From positions 1 through 64,000 of the forward strand of contig CAKUGU010000006.1 of assembly GCA_934654815.1 (NCBI GenBank): a stretch of DNA of 64,000 bases, given 5' to 3'. The position numbers and the translations under genes were made by a program. This document shows, one piece after another, positions 1-8,146 of the stretch (positions are counted from its first letter, which is position 1; each line of letters starts with the position of its first letter). Under the pieces are notes generated by a model. The model did not search any database. It was not told where the DNA came from and worked only from the letters and a program-made list of their open reading frames with translations. This DNA comes from an uncultured Ellagibacter sp. (GTDB lineage: Bacteria; Actinomycetota; Coriobacteriia; Coriobacteriales; Eggerthellaceae).

Positions 1-416
<416 letters not shown>

Positions 417-521
417 TTAAGAGAGCCTATCTCTGTAATATGAACCTTAGTATTGTACCATAGAAGAGAGAAACAGCGTGTTTAAGGGGGTTCTAAAGCC
501 TTCTAGCGGCCGATTCTCCCC

Positions 522-1064
522 TTATTCGTCATTTTCTTTGGCCTCTCCCTTTTTCCATTCCCTATCGGCGACCATCGCCCTTGCAAGAGCCTTGCGAAGC
601 ACGCGGTCCTCTATTGGCGCGCAGAGGCCGTCAACTTCGGCTTGCTCGGCCGCGGATAAGGGAACGGGGTTCGCTGTTTCACGTGAAACAGCTTTGCTTT
701 CCCGTGCGAACGGATGTCTCTTCCTCATGTCGAACCGCGAAGGGAACGTCCTGAACGCCTCGACTTCCTCGCCGAAACGCTCCTTCATCCTCAGCACGAT
801 CAATTCCTGACGGCAATGGACGTCCGACCGGAAGTCTCCGTCATCCATGTAGACCATCAGCGTCCGCATGCCGTCGTCGTCCGTGATGTACACGGCGTTC
901 ACATGGTCGAGCACGTAGGGGGCGACGTCTTTGTAAACGTGTTCGATTGCGTCCTTCCACATCGCCTGAACCTTCGCGGCGCGGCGCGCGATGAGCGTTT
1001 TCTCGTCGGTCGGGAAACGTGAGGACATCTTCTCGAGTTCTTGGCCCAGCTTCTTCATGCTCAC
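522..1064 (-). CDS. DUF721 (DciA-like) family protein
   Basis: Protein of about 180 residues in the slot between recF and gyrB, where actinobacterial genomes usually carry a DUF721 gene. DUF721 proteins include DciA, which helps load the replicative helicase; that role is family knowledge and is not visible here. The N-terminal 100 residues carry the conserved part (the M-W-K-D segment followed by a YVLDHVNAVYI strand). The C-terminal third is charged and poorly conserved. The GTG start at 1064 overlaps the recF stop (GTGA), implying translational coupling; an in-frame ATG lies two codons further in, at 1058. A perfect parS site (675-690) is inside the gene and is translated as V-S-R-E-T. Confidence 0.8.
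   Translation of the reverse strand: MSMKKLGQELEKMSSRFPTDEKTLIARRAAKVQAMWKDAIEHVYKDVAPYVLDHVNAVYITDDDGMRTLMVYMDDGDFRSDVHCRQELIVLRMKERFGEEVEAFRTFPSRFDMRKRHPFARESKAVSRETANPVPLSAAEQAEVDGLCAPIEDRVLRKALARAMVADREWKKGEAKENDE
675..690. other. parS site inside the DUF721 gene
   Basis: TGTTTCACGTGAAACA, exact; translated V-S-R-E-T. Confidence 0.95.
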
Positions 1065-2173
1065 AGCGCACCCTCCCTCTTCGGCAATTCGACGACGCGT
1101 GCGTTCTCGAGGAGCGATTGGTCGAAGTACGCGAGGTTGGCGGTCGTGATGAACGTCTGCACATCGCCCGAGATGAATTCAACCAAGGCATGCCGCCTGA
1201 ACGCGTCGAGCTCGCTCATCACGTCGTCGAGCAGCAGGATAGGCTTCTGGTCGAGCACGTCTTCGATGATCGCGGCCTCGGCAAGCTTGTACGCCAAGAC
1301 GACGGACCGCTGCTGACCCTGGCTGCCGAACAGCGACGCGTCCTGTCCCTCGATTGAAAAGTCGATCCTGTCCGCGTGGGGCCCGACGAGGCTTCGTTTC
1401 CGGGCGATCTCTTCCCCGCGACGCTCTTCAAGCGCGTGAGCGAGTTCTTCACGTGCCTCTTCGCGGGAAAACGTCGATGTTTCACGTGAAACATCCGCTT
1501 GCCAGGAAGGCGTGTACCGGGCAGAAAGGTTTTCCCCGTGCGCTATGTCGGCATAGCGCCGCGCGATCTCGGGGGAAAGCTTCGCGAAGAGCGCGGCGCG
1601 GTAGCACGACAGCTGCGCGCCGCATGTCACGAGCGTCTCGTTGATGCTGTCGAGGAATGCTGCCGACGTTCCCTCCTTCAGAAGGCGGTTCTTGTAGCGG
1701 ACGACCTTCTCGTAATCTTTCTTTATAAGGTAATGGTTGGCCGACAGCTGCGAGCCAAGCGCGTCGAGGGCCGCGCGGCGCGTGCCCATCGAGCCCTTCA
1801 CCAATTCGAGGTCGTCAGGGGTGAAGGCGACCGAAGGCATGAGGCCCTTCAGGTCGGCAGGGCGTTTCGCCTTGCCATTCAGCGTGTACTTCCGCTTGTG
1901 ATCCTGCAACGTCATCGCGACGTCGAGCAGCCGATCGCCGTCGGTGATGCGCGCTTGCGTGCGCGAAGCCTGTGCGCCGCGGCGGACGACCTGATCGATC
2001 GTTGGGTGACGGAACGACGTGAGGGACGTCATGAGCTGGATCCCCTCGATGATGTTCGTCTTCCCCACCGCGTTAGGGCCGACGAGCACCGTGAGCGGCC
2101 CTATTCCCGCCAGCTCGAAGTGCTCGTAGTTCCTGAAATCGGTAAGCTTTATATCCTCAACGCGCAGCGTCAC
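1061..2173 (-). CDS. recF: DNA replication and repair protein RecF
   Basis: SMC-like ATPase that acts with RecO and RecR to load RecA at single-stranded gaps. The 370-residue length is normal. Visible features are the N-terminal L-x-D-F-R-N-Y motif, Walker A GPNAVGKTNIIE, the signature region SQGQQRSVVLAYKLAEA, and Walker B ILLLDDVMSELD. The GTG start overlaps the dnaN stop codon (GTGA) and its own stop overlaps the start of the DUF721 gene, so the three genes look translationally coupled. A parS site (1478-1493) is embedded in the coding sequence and read as D-V-S-R-E-T. Assignment is secure. Confidence 0.97.
   Translation of the reverse strand: MTLRVEDIKLTDFRNYEHFELAGIGPLTVLVGPNAVGKTNIIEGIQLMTSLTSFRHPTIDQVVRRGAQASRTQARITDGDRLLDVAMTLQDHKRKYTLNGKAKRPADLKGLMPSVAFTPDDLELVKGSMGTRRAALDALGSQLSANHYLIKKDYEKVVRYKNRLLKEGTSAAFLDSINETLVTCGAQLSCYRAALFAKLSPEIARRYADIAHGENLSARYTPSWQADVSRETSTFSREEAREELAHALEERRGEEIARKRSLVGPHADRIDFSIEGQDASLFGSQGQQRSVVLAYKLAEAAIIEDVLDQKPILLLDDVMSELDAFRRHALVEFISGDVQTFITTANLAYFDQSLLENARVVELPKREGAL
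1478..1493. other. parS site inside recF
   Basis: TGTTTCACGTGAAACA, exact; translated V-S-R-E-T. Confidence 0.95.
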
Positions 2174-3270
2174 GAGATGCGCACCGGCATGACGAGATAC
2201 AGATAGTTCTCGGCGCCGTCGATCCTGAAGATTCCCGGTTCGCGGGAAGATCCCACCTCAAGCGTCACCGTGTCGCCCGGCATGACCGAAAGTCCGTCGA
2301 GCACATAGGCGTAATTGAAGGCGATTTCGGCGTCTTCGCCCTCGACCCCACAGGAAAGCGTTTCCTGGGCGGAGCCGACGTCTTGGGAGGCGGCGGAGAG
2401 TTGGACGGTCTGGGAAGCCGCGTTGATGTCGAACTTCACCGGAGTCGAAGCCGACCCGAGCAGCGACGTGCGCTTCACGGCGGCGACGAGACGGTCGACA
2501 TCGATCTTCGCGCGGGTGGCGTGCTTGCCGGAAAGCAGCTGCTTGTAGTTGGGGAAATTGCCTTCGATACGGCGATTGATGAATACCGTGTCACCGCAGC
2601 TCACGAGGATCTGGTTCTGAGCCAAGGCGATCTGCACCGTCGACTCGATTTTCGGGAGCGAGGCGATGTCTTGCAGAAACGACCCGGAGATGACGGCCTC
2701 GAACTCGTCGGCAGACGGATTCTCGAGCTTGACTTCGGTCAACGCCAGGCGATATGAGTCGGTCGCGACCATCTTGAAGCTATCTTCTTCGAGCGTTACC
2801 AGCGCGCCGGTGAGGATGGCGCGGCTTTCGTCCTTCGACACCGAACGGGCGACACGTTTCACCATGGAAGCGAACTGCGCGAACGGCACCTCGATGCGCT
2901 GGGACACGTCGACGTGCGGGAAACCGGGAAAGTCCTCGTAGTTGAGCGCTTTGATGGAGAACGACGAGGAATCGCAGGTGATGAGCGCGTTGTCCTCGTC
3001 GGCCTCGACGTGCACCGCCGCATCGGGCAGGTTCTTCACGATGTCGGAGAACAGCTTGCCGGGAACGACGGCCTTCCCTTCCGCCTCGACGAGGGCCGCC
3101 GTGGTGTATTGGATGGAAAGCTCGAGGTCGGTCGTCTGAAGAACGAGGGAATCGCCCACGGCCTCGATGAGAACGCCCGACAGGACGGGAAGCGTCGAGC
3201 GCGTCGATACGCCTTTTATCACGATTGCGAGCGCGTTTTGCAACTCGGTTTTATTGATGCTGAACTTCAA
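2170..3270 (-). CDS. dnaN: DNA polymerase III beta sliding clamp
   Basis: Ring-shaped processivity clamp of the replicative polymerase. The protein shows the typical opening KFSINKTELQNAL, three repeated clamp folds, and the C-terminal motif YLVMPVRIS, which forms part of the partner-binding pocket. I chose the TTG start at 3270-3268, which gives 366 residues, the usual length; a GAGAAGGA ribosome site lies 8 nt upstream. An in-frame ATG at 3306 would add 12 residues (AAKQTRREGTLL) that are not typical of the family. The gene is the first of the leftward set and borders the putative origin. Unusually, dnaA is not directly beside it: a GHKL/winged-helix gene stands between them, on the opposite strand. 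Confidence 0.96.
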   Translation of the reverse strand: MKFSINKTELQNALAIVIKGVSTRSTLPVLSGVLIEAVGDSLVLQTTDLELSIQYTTAALVEAEGKAVVPGKLFSDIVKNLPDAAVHVEADEDNALITCDSSSFSIKALNYEDFPGFPHVDVSQRIEVPFAQFASMVKRVARSVSKDESRAILTGALVTLEEDSFKMVATDSYRLALTEVKLENPSADEFEAVISGSFLQDIASLPKIESTVQIALAQNQILVSCGDTVFINRRIEGNFPNYKQLLSGKHATRAKIDVDRLVAAVKRTSLLGSASTPVKFDINAASQTVQLSAASQDVGSAQETLSCGVEGEDAEIAFNYAYVLDGLSVMPGDTVTLEVGSSREPGIFRIDGAENYLYLVMPVRIS

Positions 3271-4009
3271 GAGCGTTCCTTCTCTCCTCGTTTGCTTTGC
3301 CGCCATTATACAAGGTTGACAACTTCCCCGCGCGCCGATGGCTTTCCAAAGGGAAAATACGCTTTCGGTTGAAAATTCCGTTTCACGAAAACCGAAGCAA
3401 TGAATATTCAGGAAGAAAAAAGGCGGCTGAAAACGTAAATGGGGGCTTTTCCCCTTTCCTGGCGGCGTTGATTCCTTAAGAAATGTGGAAACAGTTGAAA
3501 ACCTCGGATTTACTCGTGAATCGATGTTGAAAACCCTTGATTCGCCCCAGATTATGGTAGGTTGCTACACGAATATTTACAACGCTCTGACCTGGTATTT
3601 CTTATTTCTATATACCGTTTCACCTGGGGTTTTAACTTTTAAGGAAAACGTCGCTCCCACCCATTGCAAAGCCTTCGCCTTGTTTTTTCTCCGTTCACCC
3701 GGTCCGTTCCTCACCGTTCGCGGAGCCATCAGGGGAAACATCCTTTTCCTGAAAGTCAATGAGTATTTCAACATTTCCACGTTCAAGCTGCCGAACTTTT
3801 CATTCCGTTTTTCAACGTTTTCCACTTTTATTGAATTAAATGTTGAAAAGTTTGAAAACGCCACGTCGTTTTCAACATCGTTTTCAATAGAAAGTGAATT
3901 TCCCCTCTTTTCAACACGGGAAATCGCAGGTGGGCTTCTTTCAATGTTGAAAAACAGGTACAATACCAACGAATAAATCTGGAAAACGCTGAATAAATGG
4001 ACTACTGCC
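3271..4009. other. Candidate oriC block 1 with clustered divergent DnaA boxes
   Basis: A 739-bp AT-rich, apparently non-coding stretch between the divergent dnaN and GHKL/wHTH genes. It contains five exact copies of the 9-mer TGTTGAAAA or its complement, at 3525-3533 (+), 3841-3849 (+), 3869-3877 (-), 3908-3916 (-) and 3945-3953 (+). One-mismatch copies lie at 3367-3375, 3493-3501, 3765-3773, 3809-3817 and 3881-3889, and a TGTGGAAAC at 3484. The motif differs from the classic DnaA box TTATCCACA at two positions. Weak frames on both strands cross the block but show no protein-like composition. Transcription diverges away from it on both sides, as expected at an origin. Confidence 0.75.
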
Positions 4010-5116
4010 TTGAACACTCTGAATGAAAATTCACCGGAAGAATCGACGGAAGAAGCCTCTGAGCAGGGTGCTTTCGATTACACCTACGTCTCGTCCGTCG
4101 CGCGCATCGCGCTCTACGACGATTTGCGCAGCGCCCCGCGCGTAACCGAGATCATGCCGGCGCCGACCGCCGACTACATCGAGGCGCTCGCGACCACCGT
4201 CTACGAACAAGCAAAGTCTCAGGGCGGGACCATCCCCTACACCGTCATCCGCGAGGTTTCAGAGAATTTCATCCACGCGCGATTCGTCGAGATCATCGTG
4301 TCCATCCTCGACGGGGGCAATACCATCCGCTTCGCCGACCAGGGGCCGGGCATCAAGAACAAGGACAAGGCCCAGCTTCCTGGCTTCTCTTCCGCCATCG
4401 AGCCGATGAAGAGCTATATCCGTGGCGTCGGGTCGGGCCTGCCCATCGTGCGCGACTATCTGGAATTTTCCCACGGCACCATCTCCATCGAGGACAACAT
4501 GGGGCAGGGAGCCGTCGTCACCATCAGCCTGAAAGGCGAGGACGGCCAATCGCGAGCCGCGAGCCTCGACCCCATCGATTCGGAAGAGCCCGCCCGCCGG
4601 GAACAGCCGCAGCAGCCGACGTCGGCGCGTCAAATCGTAGCGAACCAGGTGATTCCCCAGGTCGCGGCGGCGACGATGCCTCAGCAGCAATACGCCCAGG
4701 TGCAGCCCCAGATGTACCAGCCGGTCGCGCAAATCGCGCCCGTCCAGACGTACCCGCAGCAGACGGCGGGCTACGCCCAGATTCAGCCGCAGCAAGCGTA
4801 CCAGCAGCAGGCGCCCCAGACGTACGCGGCGCAGGGCTTTTCCCAGGGCTTCCAGTCCCCTTACGCGGTGCAGCCCCAGCAGCCTCAGCGCATGGCGATG
4901 CCCCAGCTCAGCCAACGCGAGCGCGAGTTTCTGAACGCGTTTCTCGCGAAGGGGGCGCTCGGCGTGACCGATCTGGCTCGCCTGACGGGGGCACCTGCGT
5001 CGAGCACCCACTCCACGCTGACGAAGCTCGAGGAGGAAGGGCTCGTCGAGATGGCGGAAGGGCAGAAGAAGCGCGTCCTCACCGACTTCGGTTTCGCCGT
5101 CGCGGAATCCATGTAG
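4010..5116 (+). CDS. GHKL-type ATPase domain fused to a winged-helix DNA-binding domain; origin-adjacent protein of unknown function
   Basis: A 368-residue protein of unusual architecture. Residues about 20-185 look like a histidine-kinase-type ATPase fold: an N-box-like REVSENFIHA, the G1 box FADQGPGIKN, and a G2-like GVGSGLPIVRDYLEFSHG followed by GAVVTISL. No phospho-acceptor domain is present. A Gln/Pro/Ala-rich linker (about 200-295) follows, then a MarR-like winged helix (LSQREREFLNAFLAKGALGV, LTGAPASSTHSTLTKLEEEG). The first usable start in frame is the TTG at 4010, without a clear ribosome site, so the N-terminus is uncertain. The gene sits between the origin block and dnaA on the dnaA strand, suggesting a regulatory role near the origin; this is inference only. 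Confidence 0.8.
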   Translation: MNTLNENSPEESTEEASEQGAFDYTYVSSVARIALYDDLRSAPRVTEIMPAPTADYIEALATTVYEQAKSQGGTIPYTVIREVSENFIHARFVEIIVSILDGGNTIRFADQGPGIKNKDKAQLPGFSSAIEPMKSYIRGVGSGLPIVRDYLEFSHGTISIEDNMGQGAVVTISLKGEDGQSRAASLDPIDSEEPARREQPQQPTSARQIVANQVIPQVAAATMPQQQYAQVQPQMYQPVAQIAPVQTYPQQTAGYAQIQPQQAYQQQAPQTYAAQGFSQGFQSPYAVQPQQPQRMAMPQLSQREREFLNAFLAKGALGVTDLARLTGAPASSTHSTLTKLEEEGLVEMAEGQKKRVLTDFGFAVAESM

Positions 5117-5145
5117 CGCGCACGCCCTCGCATGCGGACCGCGCT

Positions 5146-5174
5146 TTGAAGCGCCGCCTTGTTTTGGATACAAT
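5146..5174 (+). promoter_or_regulatory. dnaA promoter (-35/-10)
   Basis: TTGAAG at 5146-5151 and TACAAT at 5169-5174, separated by 17 bp, resemble a sigma-70-type promoter. They lie 33 bp upstream of the dnaA ATG and just after the stop of the preceding gene, so dnaA can be transcribed independently. Confidence 0.65.
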
Positions 5175-5206
5175 CGAAAGCACGTAGTTTCGTTCGGGAG
5201 AACATC

Positions 5207-6847
5207 ATGGACAGCTCTGAGCTCTATCATATGTGGGAAGGCGTCTGCAGCCAGGTAAAAAGCTACAGCGACGTCGACGCGTCTCAGGTCAACGCGTTTT
5301 TCTCGCGTCTCGCCCCACAGGCGATGAGCGAGGGCTTCCTCATGCTCACCGCCGACAACGACTTCATCAAGAGCTGGGTCGAGCGCCGCTACCTCGAAAC
5401 GATCAAGAAGGCCCTGAGCGACCTGTACCACGTGCCGTTCACCGTGCTCATCGAGGTCGACGCCGCAGCGACCGAGTCCGCCGTCGCCGAGGCGATGGGT
5501 TCGGCCCCCTCCTCCATCCCACATGCGGGCGGCGCGGGCGAAGGCGCCGGAAACGCGGCCGAGCACCCCGCCCCCACCGCGCTTGCAGGAGGCAACATGC
5601 CCGCCACGGGAGGTCCCGCCGTCGCGCCAACCCCCGCAGAGCAAGAAGCGTCCCGCGCCGACACCCCGCAAACAACCCCGCAAAGCGGCGTTTCAGCAGC
5701 TCAAGACCATATCGATGCAGGAACGGCGAACACGGAGAGCAACGAGCGGAGCCACGAGGAAAGCGCCAGCGAGCACCACAAAGCCGCCGTCGAGGGCCCG
5801 GCATCGCTCACGTTCGAGAACTTCGTCATCGGCGACTCGAACCGCATGGCGTATTCCATGGCCGTCGCCGTCGCGGAAACGCCGGGTAAGGCGCATCTGA
5901 ATCCCCTGTTCATCTACGGGAAAAGCGGCCTCGGGAAAACGCACCTGCTGCGCGCCATTCAGAACTACATACGCAAGACGCAGCCGAACCTCACCGCCGT
6001 GTACGTGGATTCCGCCGAGCTCCTTTCCGATTACATGGAGGCTTCGGCCGCGCACGACAAGGAGAAGTCGAGCTACAAGAACTTCAAGAACCGCTACGAG
6101 GAAGCGGACGTGCTGCTTATCGACGACGTGCAGTACCTGCAGGGCAAGAAGCAGACGCTCGACATCGTCTTCCAGATCTTCAACAAGATGACTGACCAGG
6201 GGAAACAGGTCGTGTTGTCCGCTGACCGCGCGCCGAAGAACATCGACATCGACGAGCGGTACAAAAGCCGTTTCAACTCCGGCGGCACGTTCGACATCCA
6301 ACCGCCCGAGATCGAGACGAAACTCGGGATCGTGAAGAGCTTCATCGACGAATACCGGGAGAACGAGGGAAGCTCTTCCTTCTCCATCCCGTTGGAAATT
6401 CAGATGTACATCGCCGAGAATTCGAGTTCCAACATCCGCGAGCTCAAAAGCGCCGTCACGAAGATGATCTACCAGATGACCTTCTTCAACCAGCCGGACC
6501 TAAGCCTCGATGAGGCGAAAAGCCTGCTCGAAAGCCATTTCTCGGGAGGCCCGTCGAAACGGGTGACCGTCGCCGACGTGCAACGCGAGATCGAGAACTA
6601 CTACAAGATCAGCCACAGCGACATGGTCGGGCGCTGTCGCCAGCGCAACGTGAACTACGCGCGCAAGATGGCGATCTATCTTTGCCGGCAGCTGCTCGAT
6701 TTGCCCTACGCCGACATCGGGGAGAAGTTCAACCGCGATCATTCCACCATCCTGCACCTCGTGAACGACGTCGAGAAGCAGCTCAAGGAAAGCCGCGACA
6801 TGAACGAGGAAATCGAATCGCTCAGGACCATCATCCGCGAGCTGTAG
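5207..6847 (+). CDS. dnaA: Chromosomal replication initiator DnaA (divergent)
   Basis: AAA+ initiator that binds DnaA boxes and melts the origin. Domain I is at about 1-85, and an Ala/Pro/Gly-rich linker (domain II) at about 90-200. The AAA+ core holds Walker A YGKSGLGKTHL, Walker B VLLIDDVQYLQ and the arginine-finger region ERYKSRF. Domain IV starts near 453. That domain is atypical: the usual V-A-R-P-R-Q block reads V-N-Y-A-R-K (482-487) and the usual G-G-R-D-H-T-T-V signature reads F-N-R-D-H-S-T-I (about 508-515). I chose the ATG at 5207 (546 residues, GGGAG ribosome site); an in-frame extension upstream to 5159 overlaps the promoter. A terminator follows directly. Confidence 0.97.
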   Translation: MDSSELYHMWEGVCSQVKSYSDVDASQVNAFFSRLAPQAMSEGFLMLTADNDFIKSWVERRYLETIKKALSDLYHVPFTVLIEVDAAATESAVAEAMGSAPSSIPHAGGAGEGAGNAAEHPAPTALAGGNMPATGGPAVAPTPAEQEASRADTPQTTPQSGVSAAQDHIDAGTANTESNERSHEESASEHHKAAVEGPASLTFENFVIGDSNRMAYSMAVAVAETPGKAHLNPLFIYGKSGLGKTHLLRAIQNYIRKTQPNLTAVYVDSAELLSDYMEASAAHDKEKSSYKNFKNRYEEADVLLIDDVQYLQGKKQTLDIVFQIFNKMTDQGKQVVLSADRAPKNIDIDERYKSRFNSGGTFDIQPPEIETKLGIVKSFIDEYRENEGSSSFSIPLEIQMYIAENSSSNIRELKSAVTKMIYQMTFFNQPDLSLDEAKSLLESHFSGGPSKRVTVADVQREIENYYKISHSDMVGRCRQRNVNYARKMAIYLCRQLLDLPYADIGEKFNRDHSTILHLVNDVEKQLKESRDMNEEIESLRTIIREL

Positions 6848-6864
6848 ACATTCCACTTATCACG

Positions 6865-6891
6865 AAAAGCCACGTCAAACGTGGCTTTTTT
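6865..6891 (+). terminator. Rho-independent terminator after dnaA
   Basis: Stem AAAAGCCACGT (6865-6875), loop CAA, complementary arm (6879-6889) ending in a run of six T. It lies 17 bp downstream of the dnaA stop. Confidence 0.88.
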
Positions 6892-7165
6892 AGTGGGAAG
6901 AGTGTTGAAAGGGGTCTCAAAGCATAAAGGCGGACAGGGGAAACGGGCGACGCAAGGGGCGAGAGAGCACGATGGCGTTCGAGGAGGCTGTTCAAAAGAC
7001 GGTTCCAACGCGTCTCAAAACCTGAGGAAAACACGCATATCGCTGTTGAAAGATAACAAAACCGATAAAATCGGTTGAAACGCATGACATCTTCTCCACG
7101 GATGAAAGAGGTAAAGAAACCTACATTGACCTGCGATTTCGACGCTTTTCAACATTTCAACCGCG
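6892..7165. other. Candidate oriC block 2: further TGTTGAAA-type boxes between dnaA and rpmH
   Basis: Non-coding. One exact TTTTCAACA lies at 7146-7154. Near copies are TGTTGAAAG at 6903-6911 and 7044-7052, GGTTGAAAC at 7073-7081 and ATTTCAACC at 7154-7162. Together with the block upstream of the GHKL gene this resembles a bipartite origin flanking dnaA, as known in Bacillus. The rest of the 523-bp gap to rpmH shows no convincing gene. Confidence 0.6.
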
Positions 7166-7206
7166 CTTATTATTGTTATTGTAAGAAACATAGATATATA
7201 TAAAGA
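7163..7206. other. AT-rich tract, candidate DNA unwinding element
   Basis: A strongly AT-rich run (TTATTATTGTTATTG, later TAGATATATATAAAG) directly abuts the last DnaA-box-like sequences. It is the most AT-rich stretch of the dnaA-rpmH gap, a sensible place for first strand opening. This is assigned from composition and position only. Confidence 0.45.
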
Positions 7207-7310
7207 AAGGGCGAGAAAAGAAATGAGGGGCGAACGCATCGCCTTGAGAGTCGAACCCGAGCCTGTGAAATCTTTCTAAAATGCTCTGTTCATCGCCCTA
7301 TTCTGTGTTA

Positions 7311-7316
7311 TATAAT
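7311..7316 (+). promoter_or_regulatory. Probable -10 element (TATAAT) for rpmH-rnpA
   Basis: TATAAT lies 55 bp upstream of rpmH, with a weak TGTTCA 18 bp before it. Downstream of it are two direct copies of TGCATACA (7330-7337 and 7341-7348), 11 bp apart, about one helical turn, which might bind a regulator. Confidence 0.5.
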
Positions 7317-7370
7317 TCAGAAGTTACTCTGCATACATTGTGCATACAGTGAAATGAAAGGGATAGAGAT

Positions 7371-7505
7371 ATGAAACGCACTTATCAGCCGAACAAGCGC
7401 AAGCGTGCTAAATGCCACGGCTTCCGTTCTCGCATGGCAACCAAGGGCGGCCGCGCCGTGCTCAAGGCTCGCCGCAACAAGGGCCGCAAGCGCCTCACCG
7501 TGTAG
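7371..7505 (+). CDS. rpmH: 50S ribosomal protein L34
   Basis: A 44-residue, very basic protein starting [20 protein letters not shown] and ending in the typical [11 protein letters not shown]. The length and the N-terminal K-R-T-Y-Q-P-N motif are diagnostic for L34, a protein of the large ribosomal subunit. The ATG at 7371 follows a GGGATAGAG ribosome site. It is the first gene of the conserved rpmH-rnpA-yidD-yidC-jag-rsmG-parAB string. Confidence 0.98.
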   Translation: MKRTYQPNKRKRAKCHGFRSRMATKGGRAVLKARRNKGRKRLTV

Positions 7506-7517
7506 GTAGGCTCTTCG

Positions 7518-7871
7518 TTGGATGTCATTAAATCCAGCGCAGAAATCTCCGAGCTCTTCGCGAGAGGGAAACGCCTAAGCACACCTTTCCTCACGCTTAT
7601 CTACGCTCCGGAGAAAAACGAGGGGGCAGTGCAACACGACCGACACGGTCGTGTTGCTTTTATTGCAGGCAAAAAGTCGGGCAACGCCGTATGGCGCAAT
7701 TCCGCGAAGCGCCGCATGCGCGCTCTTTGCCGCGAGCTCAACGGCCCCTGGACGGGCTATGACGTGATATTTCTCGCGAAGTCGTCCGTCACCCGCGCGT
7801 CTTATAGTAAAGTGCTAACGGTATGTGCCAAGGTTGTCGAACGCTCTGAATTGGTCAGCGAAAGGGACTAA
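7518..7871 (+). CDS. rnpA: Ribonuclease P protein component
   Basis: Protein subunit of RNase P, which binds the catalytic RNA to trim tRNA 5' ends. The 117-residue protein has the family RNR-like block VWRNSAKRRMRALCRE and the preceding G-K-K-S-G-N-A segment. The start is a TTG at 7518 with GGTAGG upstream; it lies 12 bp after rpmH, in its canonical place. The stop is separated by two bases from the yidD start, indicating co-translation. Confidence 0.95.
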   Translation: MDVIKSSAEISELFARGKRLSTPFLTLIYAPEKNEGAVQHDRHGRVAFIAGKKSGNAVWRNSAKRRMRALCRELNGPWTGYDVIFLAKSSVTRASYSKVLTVCAKVVERSELVSERD

Positions 7872-7873
7872 CC

Positions 7874-8116
7874 ATGGTCGATATGCGCAGCGCATTGAAG
7901 CAGGCTCCCACCAAGGTTGCTCTTTTGCTCATCACGTTCTATCGCGCGGCCATCTCGCCTCTTTTCCCTTCATGCTGCCGGTTCACGCCGACCTGCTCCG
8001 AGTACGCTCTCATCGCGTTTCGCCGCTACGGGTTCCGCAAGGGCTTCGTCCTTACCGCAAAGCGCATCCTGAAGTGCCGTCCGGGAGGGCCTTACGGATA
8101 CGATCCGGTGCCGTAG
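7874..8116 (+). CDS. yidD: Membrane protein insertion efficiency factor YidD
   Basis: An 80-residue protein with the YidD core: FYRAAISPLFPSCCRFTPTC, then SEYALIAFRRYGFRKGFVLT and the cysteine in RILKCRPGGPYGYDPVP. Family members are membrane-associated and assist YidC-dependent insertion. It lies between rnpA and yidC, as is near universal. The ATG at 7874 is used. Confidence 0.96.
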   Translation: MVDMRSALKQAPTKVALLLITFYRAAISPLFPSCCRFTPTCSEYALIAFRRYGFRKGFVLTAKRILKCRPGGPYGYDPVP

Positions 8117-8146
8117 GGCTCCCTTTGGTATATAGAAGGGAATAAC

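Noticed and set aside
3485..4017. Two open frames of about 150-165 codons on opposite strands in the dnaN-GHKL gap
   Set aside because: No protein-like composition, they overlap each other, and they consist largely of the TGTTGAAAA repeats; the block is better explained as origin DNA.
4259..5683. Long reverse-strand frame opposite the GHKL gene and dnaA
   Set aside because: It is rich in Arg, Leu, Gly and His from antisense reading of GC-rich codons; the forward frames have clear domains.
7206..7260. Possible tRNA-like T-arm (GTCGAACCCGAGC) upstream of rpmH
   Set aside because: No matching acceptor or anticodon arms; chance similarity.
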